Shown here in pieces: positions 1 through 5,785 of a DNA stretch of 8,586 bases. Location of the stretch: NCBI GenBank assembly GCA_003978075.1, contig QOAM01000046.1, positions 1 to 8,586 of the forward strand, written 5' to 3'. The translations under genes and the position numbers were made by a program. Source of the DNA: Thermodesulfatator sp. GTDB lineage: Bacteria; Desulfobacterota; Thermodesulfobacteria; Thermodesulfobacteriales; Thermodesulfobacteriaceae. The notes beneath the pieces are model-generated. The model worked only from the letters and a program-made list of their open reading frames with translations, did no database searches and was not told the DNA's origin. Position 1 is the first letter of the stretch, and the number at the start of each line of letters is the position of its first letter.

Positions 1-312
1 CCGCACGATCCGCGCACGATGCCGCGCGAGTTCCTGGAGATGTACGATCCCGCCGCCATTCGTCTGCCCGACAATTTCATGGGCGGCCATCCTTTCGACA
101 CCGGCGCGCTGCGGATTCGCGACGAGCTGCTCGCCGGCTTCCCGCGCAATCCCGACGAAATCCGTCGGCACATCGCGGAATATTACGCGATGATTTCCCA
201 CCTCGACGCGCGCATCGGCGAAGTCATGGCCGCGCTGGAAGAGGCGGAACTCTACGACGACACGATTTTCATCTTTGCGGGCGACAACGGTCTCGCGCTC
301 GGCCAGCACGGC
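1..312 (+). CDS. Sulfatase (alkaline-phosphatase superfamily), internal fragment
   Basis: The frame is open from base 1, so this is an internal piece with neither start nor stop; the ATG at 19 is internal. The translation begins PHDPRTMPREFLEMY and continues with LPDNF, HPFD, IRDELLAGFPR, EYYAMISHLDARIGEVMAALEE and the metal-site segment GDNGLALGQHG (about residues 92-104, counting from base 1). This order is typical of bacterial arylsulfatase-like enzymes, which hydrolyse sulfate esters, often of polysaccharides, with a formylglycine catalytic residue. The N-terminal CxPSR motif would lie outside the window. After GQHG (ending near 312) the family normally continues with a Leu/Met-Gly-Lys-x-Asn stretch; here it turns into unrelated residues. 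Codon use is unlike the rest of the window: every Gly is GGC or GGT, Ala is mostly GCG, and no Arg is AGG or AGA. I infer the fragment is foreign to its neighbours, probably through a chimeric join. Confidence 0.8.
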
Positions 313-315
313 CAG
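295..315. other. Probable chimeric junction between unrelated DNA
   Basis: The + strand sulfatase reading is convincing up to GQHG (301-312) and fails from 313. The - strand activator reading is convincing from 429 to about 295 and fails beyond. Bases 298-312 (ctcggccagcacggc) fit both genes: Leu-Gly-Gln-His-Gly on one strand and Ala-Val-Leu-Ala-Glu on the other. A shared stretch of about 15 bases at the changeover, together with the shift in codon use, points to a join at a short identical sequence. I cannot tell from sequence alone whether it arose in assembly, library preparation or the cell. Confidence 0.65.
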
Positions 316-429
316 GGTGCGCTCCAGGGCCTCGCGCAGGTCCAGCGTGCTGGCCAGGGTACTGGCGATCTCGTAAAGGGTGGTGATCTCCTCCAGACTT
401 TGCTGGGCTACAGCAGCCGCCCCTTCCAT
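295..429 (-). CDS. NifA-type sigma54-dependent activator, N-terminal fragment (GAF domain start)
   Basis: Reading leftward from an ATG at 429-427, the - strand encodes about 45 residues: MEGAAAVAQQSLEEITTLY, then EIASTLASTLDLREALERT and LAVLAER. The pattern LEEITTLYEIASTLASTLDLREALERTL is the usual entry into the N-terminal GAF domain of NifA-like enhancer-binding proteins, which sense a signal and activate sigma54 RNA polymerase. A strong ribosome binding site (AAAGGGGG, five bases before ATG) supports the start. Beyond about base 295 the frame stays open to the window edge, but the residues no longer look like a GAF domain; that stretch is antisense to the sulfatase piece in exact codon register. 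The AAA+ and helix-turn-helix domains are therefore absent and the gene is cut. Identification rests on a short stretch, so a GAF-containing histidine kinase or diguanylate cyclase is an alternative. Confidence 0.6.
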
Positions 430-440
430 CAGATCCCCCT

Positions 441-469
441 TTACAAACTTGTAACAAAAAAACTTACAA
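441..469. promoter_or_regulatory. TTACAA/TTGTAA half-site cluster, possible operator
   Basis: Bases 441-454 read TTACAA-AC-TTGTAA, a perfect inverted repeat with six-base arms. A third half-site TTACAA lies at 464-469, separated from the second by an A-rich stretch. The cluster lies 12 to 40 bases upstream of the activator ATG (429, - strand), where a bound protein would block transcription or translation of that gene. The regulator is unknown, and AT-rich symmetry could arise by chance. Confidence 0.35.
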
Positions 470-498
470 CCTCTCCTTTAAAAAGCAACCCTCCGGGC

Positions 499-526
499 TT
501 GCGGTTTATAGCAGGCCCGCTATAGT
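499..526 (+). promoter_or_regulatory. Candidate sigma70-type promoter for yjbQ-ssb with overlapping palindrome
   Basis: TTGCGG (499-504) and TATAGT (521-526) are 16 bases apart, a reasonable -35/-10 pair pointing at yjbQ. A palindrome TATAGC-N6-GCTATA (507-524) overlaps the -10. A start about seven bases after the -10 would fall inside or next to the ribosome binding site at 531-540, giving a very short leader, which weakens the call. Confidence 0.4.
505..513 (-). promoter_or_regulatory. Candidate extended -10 for the divergent activator gene
   Basis: On the - strand, 513 to 505 reads TGCTATAAA, an extended -10 (TG-N-TATAAA). It would start transcription near base 498, about 70 bases before the activator ATG at 429. 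No good -35 is visible at the usual distance, which extended -10 promoters can tolerate. It shares the TATAGC-N6-GCTATA palindrome with the opposite promoter. Confidence 0.35.
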
Positions 527-530
527 GTGC

Positions 531-540
531 GGAGGAGGGG
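531..540 (+). promoter_or_regulatory. Ribosome binding site deciding the yjbQ start
   Basis: GGAGGAGGGG ends five bases before ATG 546. It fixes the start there rather than at the in-frame GTG at 525. Confidence 0.75.
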
Positions 541-545
541 TACCT

Positions 546-938
546 ATGGAGGTCATCACGGTCAAGAGCACGGCCCGGGCCCAGTTTATCGACATCACCG
601 AAGAGGTAGCCCGGCGGGTGAGGGAGGTCCAGAGTGGGGTCTGTTTCCTCTATGTGCCCCACACCACGGCCGGGATCGTCATCAACGAGGGGGCCGATCC
701 GGCGGTAGCCGAGGACATCCTCCGCATTTACGAAAAGCTGGCCCCCTACGAGTTTTCCTATCGGCACCTGGAGGGCAACTCCCCGGCGCATGTGAAATCT
801 AGCCTTACCGGCCCTTGTGTCTCGGTGCTGGTGGAAGAAGGGCGGCTGGTTCTGGGGACCTGGCAGAGGATCTTCTTTGCGGAATACGACGGCCCCCGCA
901 CCCGCAAGGTCTATCTCAAGGTCCTTAAGGACCGCTGA
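546..938 (+). CDS. yjbQ: YjbQ/UPF0047 family protein
   Basis: A 130-residue protein, the usual full length of the YjbQ (UPF0047) family. Family marks in order: PHTTAGI (38-44), INEGAD (46-51), HLEGNSPAHVKSSLTG (74-89), LGTWQ (103-107) and FFAEYDGPRTRKV (110-122). The conserved histidines (H39, H74, H82) sit where the family has its metal or active-site cluster. The family is widespread in bacteria and archaea; the E. coli member has weak thiamine-phosphate synthase activity, but the main physiological role is unsettled. No signal peptide or membrane segment is seen, so it should be cytoplasmic. I chose ATG at 546 because GGAGGAGGGG (531-540) lies five bases upstream. An in-frame GTG at 525 would put that site inside the coding region. 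ssb follows after 37 bases on the same strand. Confidence 0.9.
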   Translation: MEVITVKSTARAQFIDITEEVARRVREVQSGVCFLYVPHTTAGIVINEGADPAVAEDILRIYEKLAPYEFSYRHLEGNSPAHVKSSLTGPCVSVLVEEGRLVLGTWQRIFFAEYDGPRTRKVYLKVLKDR

Positions 939-948
939 TGGTTTTTTT
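920..948 (+). terminator. Weak terminator or attenuator candidate at the end of yjbQ
   Basis: GGTCCTTAAGGACC (920-933) is a perfect 14-base palindrome that can fold as a five-pair stem with a TTAA loop and runs into the yjbQ stop codon (936-938). A run of seven T begins at 941, about seven bases past the stem, which is further than in a standard intrinsic terminator. It could reduce read-through into ssb, or be coincidental. Confidence 0.25.
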
Positions 949-975
949 GTTTAGAGCCTTAGCCAGGAGGCCTTT

Positions 976-1392
976 ATGAGCGTAAATAAAGTTATCCTTA
1001 TCGGGCGCCTGGGGGCGGATCCGGAAATCCGTTACACCGCAGAGGGGCAAGCCGTGGCCACCTTCCGCATCGCCACCAATGAGGTCTGGGTAAAAAACGG
1101 GGAACGCCAGGAACACACCGAATGGCACCGCATCGTGGCCTTCGGGCGCCTAGCAGAGATTTGCGGAGAATACCTCTCTAAGGGGCGGCAAGTTTACATA
1201 GAGGGTCGTATCCGGACCCGCTCCTTCGAGGATCGGGAGGGGAACCGCCGGTGGGTGACGGAGATCGTGGCCAGCGACATGCGCATGCTCGACGGCCGGC
1301 GGGATCAGGAGTTTACCGGGGCCTCTGCGAATCCCTCTTCTCCCACGGAGACCATTCCGGAGCCCCCTCCTGACGAAGATCTCCCCTTCTGA
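976..1392 (+). CDS. ssb: Single-stranded DNA-binding protein
   Basis: A 138-residue SSB, which coats single-stranded DNA during replication, repair and recombination and recruits partner proteins. The OB fold covers about residues 1-108: it opens MSVNKVILIGRLGADPEIRY, continues with FRIATNE and TEWHRIVAFGRLAEICGEYLSKG, then VYIEGRIRTRSFED and a WVTEIVA strand. A short Pro/Ser/Thr-rich linker (about 113-132) leads to the acidic C-terminal tip DEDLPF, the peptide that docks repair and replication proteins. The protein is shorter than E. coli SSB because the linker is short. AGGAGG (965-970) lies five bases before the ATG. The gene follows yjbQ by 37 bases. Its last 80 bases, including the whole acidic tail, lie antisense to the end of hemA, so mutations there affect both proteins. 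Confidence 0.97.
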   Translation: MSVNKVILIGRLGADPEIRYTAEGQAVATFRIATNEVWVKNGERQEHTEWHRIVAFGRLAEICGEYLSKGRQVYIEGRIRTRSFEDREGNRRWVTEIVASDMRMLDGRRDQEFTGASANPSSPTETIPEPPPDEDLPF

Positions 1393-2692
1393 AGGCCTCC
1401 TCCAGCTCCCCATCGAGGTCGAAGACGCGGCGCACGGTGCCGATGGCCTCGCGCCCCAAGCGATGGTAGCCGGTCTTGAGATAGAGGATGGGGGCGTGGA
1501 GGAGCTTCTGCACCAGGGCCTCGGTCATGACCTCCAGGGCCTCGCGCTCCTCCGGGGAGAGATTCCGCAGACGGGGAAGGGTGCGGGCCAGCTCCCGACG
1601 ACGGATCTCTTCGGCCTTTTCCTTGAGGGCCTTAATGGTGGGGTAGACCGCCAGCTCCTGTAGCCACCTCTCAAACTTGAGGACCTCCTCCTCGATGAGG
1701 CGTTCGGCCCGTAGGGCCTCCTTTTTGCGCCGGGAAAGGTTTTCCTCCACCACCTGCTGGAGGTCGTCGATGTCGAACACGTAGACGTTTTCCAGCTCAT
1801 TTAAGGCGGGTTCCACATCTCGAGGCACGGCGATGTCCACCAGAAAGAGCGGGCGATGTTTGCGGGCCCGCAGCAGGGGCCGCACCAGCTCCCGGGTGAT
1901 GACGAATCCCGGGGCCCCGGTGGAGGAGATGACGATGTCCGCGGAAAGCAAGGCCTCAGCCAGCTCCTCCAGGCTCAGGGCCTCCCCTCGGTAACGTTCG
2001 GCCAGTTCCACCGCCCGGGACAGGGTGCGATTGGCCACCAGGAGACGCTGGGCCCCGGCAGCCAGGAGGTGCTGAGCCGCAAGCTCAGCCATCTCTCCGG
2101 CCCCCACCAGGAGGACCACTCTCCCCCGCAGGGACCCGAAGATCTTCTTGGCCAACTCCACCGCGGCGTAGCTCACGGAGACGGCATAAGAACCGATGCC
2201 GGTTTGGGTGCGCACCCTCTTGGCCACGGAAAAGGTGCGGTGCAGGAGACGGTTCAGGATGGGACCGGTGGTCCGGTAGCGTCCGGCAGCCTCCCGATAG
2301 GCCTCCTTGACCTGCCCCAGGATCTGGGGCTCCCCTAGGACCATGGAGTCCAGCCCGCAGGCCACCCGAAAGAGGTGGCGCACGGCCTCGAGGTCCTCAA
2401 AAAGGTAAAGATGGGGCTCGAAGTCCGCCCGGGGAAGACCAGTCTCCTGGCTGAGAAAGTCCTTGAGGCCGGAAAGGGTGCGTTCCCTTTCTGGAGTGAC
2501 CAGGAGATACTCTACCCGGTTGCAGGTGGAAAGGTAGTAGGCCTCCTCCACCTCCGGAAGGTAAGCTCTCAAATGGGCCAGAGGGTGTCTTCCCCTCTTT
2601 TCTAGGGCGAAGCGTTCACGGACCTCCACCGGGGCCGTCCGGTGATTGAGACCCAGCAGGAGGATCTTTTCCCTTTCAAGACCAGCGGCCAT
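1313..2692 (-). CDS. hemA: Glutamyl-tRNA reductase
   Basis: A 459-residue NADPH-dependent glutamyl-tRNA reductase, which converts glutamyl-tRNA to glutamate-1-semialdehyde, the first step of C5 heme synthesis. The N-terminal catalytic domain has GLNHRTAPVEVRE (14-26) and STCNRVEY (55-62) with nucleophile Cys57; HLFRVACGLDSMVLGEPQILGQVKEAY (106-132) follows. The NADPH domain has the loop VGAGEMAELAAQHL (196-209), then NRT and SSTGAP; VDIAVPRDVEP (285-295) follows. The C-terminal dimerisation helices run from about 320 to 430. The family core seems to end near residue 433; the last ~25 residues are an Arg/Glu/Trp-containing tail encoded antisense to the ssb tail. The start ATG lies inside the end of ccsA (17-base overlap) and has no clear ribosome binding site, so translation is probably coupled to ccsA. 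Other hem genes are not in the window. Confidence 0.97.
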   Translation of the reverse strand: MAAGLEREKILLLGLNHRTAPVEVRERFALEKRGRHPLAHLRAYLPEVEEAYYLSTCNRVEYLLVTPERERTLSGLKDFLSQETGLPRADFEPHLYLFEDLEAVRHLFRVACGLDSMVLGEPQILGQVKEAYREAAGRYRTTGPILNRLLHRTFSVAKRVRTQTGIGSYAVSVSYAAVELAKKIFGSLRGRVVLLVGAGEMAELAAQHLLAAGAQRLLVANRTLSRAVELAERYRGEALSLEELAEALLSADIVISSTGAPGFVITRELVRPLLRARKHRPLFLVDIAVPRDVEPALNELENVYVFDIDDLQQVVEENLSRRKKEALRAERLIEEEVLKFERWLQELAVYPTIKALKEKAEEIRRRELARTLPRLRNLSPEEREALEVMTEALVQKLLHAPILYLKTGYHRLGREAIGTVRRVFDLDGELEEAFRRGDLRQEGAPEWSPWEKRDSQRPR

Positions 2693-3503
2693 AGGAGTGC
2701 AACCCCGGCATCCACAGGTTGATGATAAAAAAGCTTACCATCCAGACGGCAAAGCCGAGAAGGGCCATGTAAGCCGCCCGTCGGCCCCGCCAGCCCACGA
2801 TGAAGCGCTCGTGAAGGAGGGCGGCATAGATCAGCCAGAGGATGAGGGACCAGGTCTCCTTGGGATCCCAGCTCCAAAAGCTTCCCCAGGCCTCCTCCGC
2901 CCAGAGGGCCCCGGTGACGATCCCCGCGGTAAGGAGCGGGAACCCGTATTTGAGGCATTTTTCGTTTACCCGATCCAGAGACTCCAGCGGGGGCAGCCTG
3001 CGGAAGAGACCCCCCAGGCGCTTGCGTTTGACCTGCCTTTCCTGAAGGAGGTACATCACCGCCGCCACGGCAGCGATGAGGAAGAAGGCGTAAGAGGTCA
3101 GAGAGATGAGGGCGTGGATGGGGAACCAGAAGCTCTTGAGACTAGGGGGCAGGGGCCAGAGGGCCGTAGGGGCCCTCCAGGCCACGATCATCAGGAGGAG
3201 GATCAAGGGGGAGAGAAAGCTCCCCAGGGTATAGACCTTGGGCCCTCGGTAGGAGAGGAAAAAATAGGCCCCCACCACCGTCCAGGCCAGGAAGGAGGCC
3301 GCTCCGTAAAAGTTGGCCACCGGCGGGGCCTTGAGGACCTTGAGTCCAGCCAGAAGGGCCCCGGTGTGGAGCAGCCATCCGCAGGCCAGCACCCCTCGGG
3401 CCCCCCGCAGGGCCTCCGGCTTCAGGGTGTAAAAGTAGATAAAAAAACCCACCGTGGCCACACCGTAAAGGAGAAAGGAGAGCCGGAAAAAGAAGATCCC
3501 CAT
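2676..3503 (-). CDS. ccsA: System II cytochrome c assembly protein (CcsA/CcsB, WWD family)
   Basis: A 275-residue polytopic membrane protein of the CcmC/CcsA family that handles heme for attachment to periplasmic apocytochromes c. About eight hydrophobic segments are visible. The tryptophan-rich heme motif is WGSFWSWDPKETW (206-218). Candidate heme-ligand or conserved histidines are H46, H130 (in HALISLTSYAF), H231 and H269 (in GLHSYG); GWRGRRAAYMALLGFAV is also typical. The family is named CcsA or CcsB in different systems, and HemX-like proteins are related. I chose ATG 3503 because GGAGG lies five bases upstream and the family N-terminus begins just there. A longer in-frame reading from 3752 adds 83 non-membrane residues antisense to rfbD and is rejected. 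It follows rfbD by 47 bases and overlaps hemA by 17, linking heme supply to cytochrome assembly. The partner CcsB/ResB protein is not in the window. Confidence 0.92.
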   Translation of the reverse strand: MGIFFFRLSFLLYGVATVGFFIYFYTLKPEALRGARGVLACGWLLHTGALLAGLKVLKAPPVANFYGAASFLAWTVVGAYFFLSYRGPKVYTLGSFLSPLILLLMIVAWRAPTALWPLPPSLKSFWFPIHALISLTSYAFFLIAAVAAVMYLLQERQVKRKRLGGLFRRLPPLESLDRVNEKCLKYGFPLLTAGIVTGALWAEEAWGSFWSWDPKETWSLILWLIYAALLHERFIVGWRGRRAAYMALLGFAVWMVSFFIINLWMPGLHSYGRWS

Positions 3504-3550
3504 GGAGGCCTCCAGGCGTAGCTTAGCCCGGCCCAAAGGGTAATTCAAGC

Positions 3551-4402
3551 CTAGGTTCGAGGCCCCGTGCGCTGGAGATAGCTCTTCAATTCCTCGTTCC
3601 AAAGGGGGATCTCCTTTCCCAGGAGGGCACATATTCTTTCGTTGCTCATCACCGACCAGCGGGGTCTCGGTGCGGGGAGAGCGAATTCCGCCTGGCAGGC
3701 CGGATAGATCAACTTCCGGACCCCCTTGAGCCGAAAGTACTCCTTGGCCCACTCGTATCGCGAGGCATAGCCGGAATTTACCAGGTGCCAGAGCCCTTCC
3801 AGGCCCTCTTCCAAGGCCTTAAGGGAGACCTCCACGATGGTCCGGGTGGAGGTAGGCACCGAAAATTCGTCCACAGTCACCTTTAGGCACTCTTGGGAGC
3901 GGGCCCACTGCTCCAGCCGGTAAAGGAAGTTCCGTTGGCCCTCCCCGTAAACCCAGCTCACCCGGAAGACCAGAGAGCTTTCCAGGACCTCGCGAACCAG
4001 GACCTCTCCGAAGAGCTTGCTTTTCCCGTAAGTGTTTAAGGGGTTGGGGGGATCATCTTCTAGATAGAGGCCTCTTTTGGTCCCGTCAAAGATATAATCC
4101 GTGGAATAGTGGACCAGCTTGGCCTTGATCTCCCGGCAGACCAAAGCCAGATGGTAGGGCCCCAGGGCGTTCACCTTGTAGGCTGTCCAGGCCTCGCTTT
4201 CCGCCTCATCCACCTGATTGTAAGCAGCACAGTTTATGACCACCTGAGGCCGGATCTCTTTCAGGGTGCGGTAAACGGCCTCGAGGTTGGATACATCCAG
4301 CTCTTCTTTGCCGAAAGCCAGGAGCTTGGCCGGGCCTCCTTCGAGGGCCCTGATGAATTCCCTTCCCAGCTGTCCGTAAGCCCCGACGAGCAAGATCTTC
4401 AT
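3551..4402 (-). CDS. rfbD: dTDP-4-dehydrorhamnose reductase
   Basis: A 283-residue short-chain dehydrogenase/reductase catalysing the last step of dTDP-L-rhamnose synthesis, NAD(P)H reduction of dTDP-4-keto-rhamnose. Visible marks: nucleotide loop GAYGQLG (7-13), NCAAYNQVDEAE (57-68), the STDYIFDG catalytic strand (100-107), catalytic YGKSK (125-129, Tyr and Lys of YxxxK), RVSWVYG (147-153) and the C-terminal substrate region RPRWSVMSN (246-254). The length is close to that of the family. GAGG lies six bases upstream of ATG 4402. The gene follows rfbB after 55 bases on the same strand, giving two of the four rhamnose-pathway steps. The product should be cytoplasmic; rhamnose normally goes to O-antigen, S-layer glycan or exopolysaccharide. 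rfbA and rfbC are not in the window. Confidence 0.95.
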   Translation of the reverse strand: MKILLVGAYGQLGREFIRALEGGPAKLLAFGKEELDVSNLEAVYRTLKEIRPQVVINCAAYNQVDEAESEAWTAYKVNALGPYHLALVCREIKAKLVHYSTDYIFDGTKRGLYLEDDPPNPLNTYGKSKLFGEVLVREVLESSLVFRVSWVYGEGQRNFLYRLEQWARSQECLKVTVDEFSVPTSTRTIVEVSLKALEEGLEGLWHLVNSGYASRYEWAKEYFRLKGVRKLIYPACQAEFALPAPRPRWSVMSNERICALLGKEIPLWNEELKSYLQRTGPRT

Positions 4403-4457
4403 GCTGAGCCTCGGAGAAATTCCTTTTCCGGGGAAGCGGAGCGCAGGTTTAATTCTA

Positions 4458-5456
4458 TCACGGGTCTCCTTGGTAAACTTTCTCCCAGTATTTTCGCAGA
4501 TCTCTCAACTTCCTTTCCACCCACTCCAGGTTTTTCTGGTACCACTCCACGGTCTGTTTCAGGCCTTCCTCGAAGGAAGTTCGGGCCTTCCAGCCCAGTT
4601 CTTTCTTTATCTTGCGGCTATCCAAAGCGTAGCGGAAATCGTGTCCGGGGCGGTCTTTCACAAATTTTATAAGCGAATGGGGCTTGCCAAGGAGGTCCAG
4701 CACGGCCCTGGCTACCTCGATATTTCTTTTTTCGATCCCGCTGGAGATGTTGTAGGTTTCCCCCTCCTTTCCCTTTTCTAGGACCTCGAGGAGGGCCTCC
4801 GCGCAATCAGCCACGTAAAGCCATTCCCTCACATTTTGCCCGTTTCCGTAGAGGGGCACGGGCTCGTCCCTGAGGGCCCGAACGATGATCACCGGGATGA
4901 ACTTTTCCGGATACTGCCAGGGGCCGTAGTTGTTGCAGGGTCTCACGGTGATCACCGGGAGCCCGTAGGTCCGAAAATAGGCCCGGCCCAGCATGTCCTG
5001 AGCGGCCTTGCTCACCGCGTAAGGGGAGTTGGGCCTCAGGGGGGAATCCTCGGTAAACCGGCCCTCCTCTCCCAGCTCTCCGTAAACCTCGTCTGTGGAG
5101 ACATTGATGATCCTCTGCAGGGGGTAGCGCCGGGCCAGTTCGAGGAGGTTCAGGGTGCCCTCCACATTGGTCTGCAGGAAGGCCCGGGGCTCCAGGATGC
5201 TCCGGTCCACATGGGATTCCGCAGCGAAGTGGACCAACACCTGGGGCCTTTCCCTACGAAAGACCTCCTCTAGCCCCTCCCGGTCCCTTATATCCGTGCG
5301 ATAGAAGGCGATCCTCTCTTTTACCTCCTCCAGCCGGCAGGTGTCTCCGGCATAGGTTAGGAGATCCACCACGCAGACCTTATAGCCCCTGGCCACAGCC
5401 TGCCTAACGAATGCGCTTCCCATGAATCCCGCCCCACCGGTCACCAGAAGTCTCAT
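4458..5456 (-). CDS. rfbB: dTDP-glucose 4,6-dehydratase
   Basis: A 332-residue extended short-chain dehydrogenase that converts dTDP-glucose to dTDP-4-keto-6-deoxyglucose with bound NAD+. Visible marks: TGGAGFMGSAF (6-16, NAD loop), HFAAESHVDRSI (76-87), STDEVYGELGE (120-130) with the Asp-Glu catalytic pair 122-123, YAVSK (146-150, catalytic Tyr and Lys), RPCNNYGPWQYPEKFIP (172-188), NVREWLYVADCAEAL and the late DRPGHDFRYALD (268-279). AGGAG lies five bases before ATG 5456; the TTG one codon upstream (5459) is less likely. The length fits RmlB well. It is the first gene of the probable operon rfbB-rfbD-ccsA-hemA, behind about 330 bases without a gene. Related epimerases lack the Asp-Glu pair, so the call is firm. 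Confidence 0.96.
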   Translation of the reverse strand: MRLLVTGGAGFMGSAFVRQAVARGYKVCVVDLLTYAGDTCRLEEVKERIAFYRTDIRDREGLEEVFRRERPQVLVHFAAESHVDRSILEPRAFLQTNVEGTLNLLELARRYPLQRIINVSTDEVYGELGEEGRFTEDSPLRPNSPYAVSKAAQDMLGRAYFRTYGLPVITVRPCNNYGPWQYPEKFIPVIIVRALRDEPVPLYGNGQNVREWLYVADCAEALLEVLEKGKEGETYNISSGIEKRNIEVARAVLDLLGKPHSLIKFVKDRPGHDFRYALDSRKIKKELGWKARTSFEEGLKQTVEWYQKNLEWVERKLRDLRKYWEKVYQGDP

Positions 5457-5785
5457 CAAAACTCCTTTCTTCTTCCTGAGTTTTCAAGCTTTTTCCGCGA
5501 AAATGCCCCTTCCCGGGCCTGGCCTATTTTAACAGCACCTCCGCTCCCTCCCAATCCTTTCGGGAAAAACAGGAGATTTTTTCGAAGAGATCTGCTTGTC
5601 AATTTTTGAGGAGATTAAAATCTTAATGCCACCACCAAACCGCTCTTTCCCGAACCTCTTTTGAAAATCTCTTTGCTCTCTGCCAATCCCGGGGGGCGGT
5701 CCGGTTCAAGGGAGGGCGACCTTTGGCTTTGCGGTAACCCCCTCGCTTCTTGCCCATTAAAAAGGAAAAGGGCCTCACAGGGAGG
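5457..5785. other. Intergenic region between trpS and rfbB
   Basis: About 330 bases with no gene I can support. The trpS side has a terminator-like hairpin (5759-5786) and the middle has a candidate promoter for rfbB. Small symmetric elements include AGATT-AA-AATCT (5612-5623) and TTTTC-CGC-GAAAA (5491-5503). The middle part (about 5560-5690) is visibly richer in A and T than the genes. No tRNA, riboswitch or leader peptide was recognised. Confidence 0.7.
5574..5602 (-). promoter_or_regulatory. Candidate promoter for the rfbB-rfbD-ccsA-hemA operon
   Basis: The - strand has a consensus TTGACA (5602 to 5597). After 17 bases comes AAATCT (5579 to 5574), a poor -10. Transcription would start near 5567 and give a leader of about 110 bases before rfbB ATG 5456. 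The perfect -35 in an AT-rich patch supports it; the weak -10 limits confidence. Confidence 0.35.

Noticed and set aside
19..525. A single 168-residue + strand gene
   Set aside because: Only the part to about 312 resembles a sulfatase; the rest is antisense to the activator start and the divergent promoter region, and the ATG at 19 is internal.
525..545. GTG start at 525 for yjbQ
   Set aside because: It would place the strong GGAGGAGGGG site within the coding region and add seven residues foreign to the family.
2646..3521. 291-residue + strand reading frame opposite ccsA
   Set aside because: Highly charged, Pro/Gly-rich composition with no domain; it is a GC-driven shadow of the membrane protein gene.
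3504..3752. 83-residue N-terminal extension of the cytochrome assembly protein
   Set aside because: The residues are not family-like, lie antisense-free but in another frame of rfbD on the same strand, and the ribosome binding site and membrane segment point to ATG 3503.
4109..4672. 187-residue + strand reading frame across rfbD and rfbB
   Set aside because: It is antisense to two well-identified genes and shows no recognisable motif.
5626..5664. 12-codon + strand leader peptide preceded by GAGGAG
   Set aside because: It has no downstream + strand gene to control and the spacing to ATG is long.
5690..5725. tRNA T-arm-like GGTTCAA near 5702
   Set aside because: The flanking bases cannot form the five-pair T stem and no acceptor or anticodon arm is present.
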